Shown: positions 61,669 to 64,000 of the stretch, one piece after another
Position numbering within the stretch: position 1 is the stretch's first letter
Layout of the letters: every line of letters begins with the position of its first letter
Origin: Marininema halotolerans
GTDB taxonomy: Bacteria > Bacillota > Bacilli > Thermoactinomycetales > DSM-45169
Reading direction: 5' to 3'
DNA length: 64,000 bases
Assembly: GCF_900116235.1 (NCBI RefSeq)
Contig: NZ_FPAA01000010.1
Span: forward strand, 1-64,000
The notes under the pieces: model-generated
Told to the model about the DNA's origin: nothing
Seen by the model: the letters and a program-made list of their open reading frames with translations, nothing else
Databases searched by the model: none
Program-made: the position numbers and the translations under genes

Positions 61669-63285
61669 ATGGATACTGCTGAACAGCTACAGGCGGGCCA
61701 AGTGAACGCAAGTGGTCATCGGGGAATTTTAATTACGGGTCTAATCATCGCGATGTTATTTGGTGCGTTAGATCAGACCATTGTGGGAACAGCGATGCCA
61801 AGAATCATTGGGGAACTGGGTGGTCTCTCGATGATGACCTGGTTAACCACAGCGTATATGCTTGCTTCCACTACCGTAGTGCCCATCGCAGGGAAATTAG
61901 CGGATCTTTTGGGAAGGAAACGAATTTATATCACCGGGCTCGGGATATTTGTTATCGGCTCTGCTTTATGTGGATTGGCCCAAAATATGACTCAGCTAAT
62001 CTGGTTCCGGGGGTTACAAGGAATTGGTGGGGGAGTCATGATGCCTATGGCCATGATTATTATTGGCGATTTATTTACAGGGAAACAACGGGCAAAATGG
62101 CAAGGGATTTTTGGTGCAATGTTTGGACTTTCCTCGGTGATTGGGCCCCAAATCGGTGGTTGGATTGTGGATGCTAGCCATTGGCGTTGGGTATTTTATA
62201 TCAACCTTCCTATTGGTTTTTTGGCCATGATTTTAATTTCAATCGGTCTGGGAAAGAGTCAACTAAAGAAGGATATTCGCTTTGATTGGTTGGGAATTCT
62301 GACGATGGTGATTGGAGTAGTTGCTATCTTACTTGGATTGACCATGGGTGGCAATCAGTATGAATGGAATTCTTGGCAAATTATTGGTTTGTTTTGTTTA
62401 GGTATTTTTACCCTCGCTTTATTTGCGTGGATTGAATCACGGGCAGCCGAGCCGATTTTGCCTGTACGATTGTTTAAACATAGAACCTTTCTCACACTAA
62501 ACGGAATTGGTTTTTTGATGAGTGTGGGGATGTTTGGTTCCATCATGTTTGTGCCTCTCTATATGCAAGGGATCTTGGGAGTAAGTGCATCAGCTTCTGG
62601 AAGCGCAATGACGCCAATGATGTTGACCATCGTGCTCGGTAGTATTTTAGGTGGTCAACTCGTGCAAAAGCTAGGCGTAAGGTGGCAAGCGACCCTTGGC
62701 ATGGTAATTATGGCGGTTGGGTTTGTATTACTGTCTACCCTCGCACTGGATACCTCTCGATGGACCGTTACGAGCTATATGGTGGTTCTTGGGATGGGTA
62801 TGGGATTGGTAATGCCGATTCTTACCGTGGCTCTTCAAGAGAGTTTCCCCAAATCGGAGTTGGGCGTGGTCACTTCCTCCAGCCAATTTTTTCGTCAAAT
62901 TGGAGGGACATTTGGTATGGCGATGTTGGGAGCCGTGCTTAATGCAAAATCAAGCGAACTTTTAACGGACAAGATGAAACCCATCGCCGAGAAGATGCCT
63001 GGCAATGAAATGATGGCGCAACTGATGAGTAAAGTGAATGAAAATGCCCAAGGATTGTACTCTTCTTTGCTGGATCCTAAGACATTAGCAAAAATGCCTG
63101 CGATGTTTCACCAATCCATCCTTCCGATTTTAAAATCGGCCCTTGTAGATTCGTTGCATAGCGTTTTTCATGTTGGGCTGGTATTTGTGTTGTTAGGAAC
63201 CATTTTGACGTTTTTCTTAGGGAACATACGCATCTCTGATCGACGTGGCGAAACGCCCAAAGAGTCTCAATCTACCGGGGAATAA
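61669..63285 (+). CDS. DHA2-family (EmrB/QacA) multidrug exporter
   Basis: 538 residues, 14 helices. Helix 1 LFGALDQTIVGTAMPRIIGELGG carries the DHA2 pattern LDxTIVxxAxP; motif A GKLADLLGRKRIYI (~84-97); motif C-like GLSSVIGPQIGGWIVDASHWRWVFYINLP. Close to Bmr3/LmrB/Mdr-type exporters. ATG at 61669 is preferred because GAGGAAG is upstream; the ATG 24 bases earlier is too close to AGGG. It has no adaptor gene nearby. The operator shared with the emr operon suggests control by the same MarR protein. Confidence 0.9.
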   Translation: MDTAEQLQAGQVNASGHRGILITGLIIAMLFGALDQTIVGTAMPRIIGELGGLSMMTWLTTAYMLASTTVVPIAGKLADLLGRKRIYITGLGIFVIGSALCGLAQNMTQLIWFRGLQGIGGGVMMPMAMIIIGDLFTGKQRAKWQGIFGAMFGLSSVIGPQIGGWIVDASHWRWVFYINLPIGFLAMILISIGLGKSQLKKDIRFDWLGILTMVIGVVAILLGLTMGGNQYEWNSWQIIGLFCLGIFTLALFAWIESRAAEPILPVRLFKHRTFLTLNGIGFLMSVGMFGSIMFVPLYMQGILGVSASASGSAMTPMMLTIVLGSILGGQLVQKLGVRWQATLGMVIMAVGFVLLSTLALDTSRWTVTSYMVVLGMGMGLVMPILTVALQESFPKSELGVVTSSSQFFRQIGGTFGMAMLGAVLNAKSSELLTDKMKPIAEKMPGNEMMAQLMSKVNENAQGLYSSLLDPKTLAKMPAMFHQSILPILKSALVDSLHSVFHVGLVFVLLGTILTFFLGNIRISDRRGETPKESQSTGE

Positions 63286-63303
63286 GTCGAATCCATGGAA
63301 ATA

Positions 63304-63350
63304 AAAAAAGCCAAGTTGCTTCGCTACATGCGGAGCCTTGGCTTTTTTCC
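63304..63350. terminator. Bidirectional terminator
   Basis: 12-bp stem AAAAAAGCCAAG/CTTGGCTTTTTT with T-runs on both strands; lies between convergent genes. Confidence 0.88.
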
Positions 63351-63378
63351 TATCGAGTGGGTGGTTAAAAGTTGCTTA

Positions 63379-63837
63379 TTAAATCTTGATGGTAGCGATG
63401 AAAATCGTGAAGAGAAGGACAAGCACGGAAATATTGAGCAGCATGATATAACCTTTAACAGCGGAGACTGCCGCATCTCCGCTCTCCGATTGAACTCGTT
63501 TCGATAGTTTTCCACCATAGATCGGAAGCGCGATGATATAGAGGAGGATAAAGATACTGATGGCACGTTCCTTGATAATCAGCCACAGTGGCATGTAGGC
63601 AGACCAGCTACCGGTTAGCAACATATAGAACCCTGCAATGGCACCAAGAACAGCGACGGGAATCATCATCCGTACATTGAGGTTATGAACACTTTCCATA
63701 CTCTTGGTCATGGAAAATCCTTCATTGTTAAACCGGATGGATTTACGGAGCCAGATGACCATCACAGCAAGGCCACCAAACCAGCTTGCCATACACAGGA
63801 TGTGAATAAAAAGAGCAATACTGTAATCAATCTGCAT
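63379..63837 (-). CDS. CopD-like four-helix membrane protein
   Basis: About 152 residues, four helices; IALFIHILCMASWFGGLAVMVIWL (~7-30) with His and Trp placed as in CopD/DUF2269-type proteins, possibly haem or copper related. The start is uncertain: ATG at 63837 or TTG at 63849, the latter immediately after AAAGGG. It follows the haem-monooxygenase-like gene on the same strand with ~30 bases between, which fits a haem or metal theme. Confidence 0.65.
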   Translation of the reverse strand: MQIDYSIALFIHILCMASWFGGLAVMVIWLRKSIRFNNEGFSMTKSMESVHNLNVRMMIPVAVLGAIAGFYMLLTGSWSAYMPLWLIIKERAISIFILLYIIALPIYGGKLSKRVQSESGDAAVSAVKGYIMLLNISVLVLLFTIFIATIKI

Positions 63838-63867
63838 AGTTGGATTCAATCCCTTTCTTCTTTAAAT

Positions 63868-64000
63868 TCAACCAATAAGTACTTCGAAGGTCTCTAAATC
63901 GGGTTGGCGTCCTTCGCTATCCCCGCGTTTACCTCCGTGTGCTTGAGCAAAGGCTTCGCTCTTTGTCCAATTAATAAAATCCTCTTTTCTTTCAAAAACG
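63868..64000 (-). CDS. HmoA/HmoB-like haem-degrading monooxygenase (C-terminal part)
   Basis: An open frame on the - strand enters from the right edge and ends at 63868, giving ~43 residues: FERKEDFINWTKSEAFAQAHG followed by ...ETFEVLIG. This is the C-terminal pattern of antibiotic-biosynthesis-monooxygenase (ABM) domain proteins such as HmoA, HmoB and IsdG (FxSxExFxxWxxSxxFxxAHxG...ExFEV). Its start lies outside the window. It probably shares a transcript with the CopD-like gene. Confidence 0.75.
   Translation of the reverse strand, partial: VFERKEDFINWTKSEAFAQAHGGKRGDSEGRQPDLETFEVLIG

Overview
The window looks like the chromosome of a low-to-mid GC, endospore-forming Bacillota (Bacillales; the gene mix suggests Thermoactinomycetaceae or a close relative, at low confidence). 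Reasons: Bacillus-type 23S rRNA 3' end and tRNA cluster, strong AGGAGG ribosome sites with frequent TTG/GTG starts, the sigW-cdaA-cdaR-glmM-glmS block with its glmS ribozyme, a CotA-like laccase, Vpr-type and thermitase-type subtilases and a WapA-like RHS protein. No insertion sequence, prophage or CRISPR array was seen.

Layout. 1-910: 3' end of a 23S rRNA, then eight tRNAs (Asn, Thr, Glu, Val, Tyr, Gln, Lys, Gly) and a terminator; no 5S gene lies between them. 1278-11912: central metabolism and envelope core: arginase, PEP carboxylase, an ECF sigma factor, c-di-AMP synthase with its regulator, and GlcN-6-P metabolism ending in a ribozyme-controlled glmS. 11964-25046: mixed accessory genes: a collapsed virginiamycin B lyase, four GNAT acetyltransferases, a 7-repeat FG-GAP/HYR protein, a methyltransferase, a HEAT-repeat protein, an MFS exporter behind what looks like a leader-peptide translation attenuator, a multicopper oxidase, an FAD oxidoreductase and a lipoprotein.

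25271-36459 is the most unusual region: a 2362-residue secreted RHS/YD-repeat toxin with a C-terminal deaminase-like domain, followed by six near-identical 134-codon genes and a seventh divergent, N-terminally truncated one. They look like an array of immunity genes, and every spacer carries a short relic of the toxin 3' end. 36545-42113: a duplicated DUF1259-like protein and two BNR/sialidase-like paralogs copied together with their upstream DNA, with an antisense crotonase gene between them.

42314-64000: DinB-like protein, GDSL hydrolase, cardiolipin synthase, a MarR-controlled EmrA-EmrA-EmrB exporter operon, CDF metal exporter, LysM-NlpC/P60 hydrolase, LrgA/LrgB, YihY-like protein, DUF423 protein, an MFS plus ArsR-type regulator pair with a large operator palindrome, two secreted subtilases, a second DHA2 exporter carrying the same MarR-type operator, a CopD-like membrane protein and a truncated haem monooxygenase gene.

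Themes: drug export and antibiotic response (four MFS exporters, GNATs, Vgb remnant, attenuator), envelope homeostasis (c-di-AMP, GlcN-6-P, cardiolipin, NlpC/P60, LrgAB) and contact-dependent competition (RHS toxin and immunity array). All calls come from reading the sequence; none was checked against a database.
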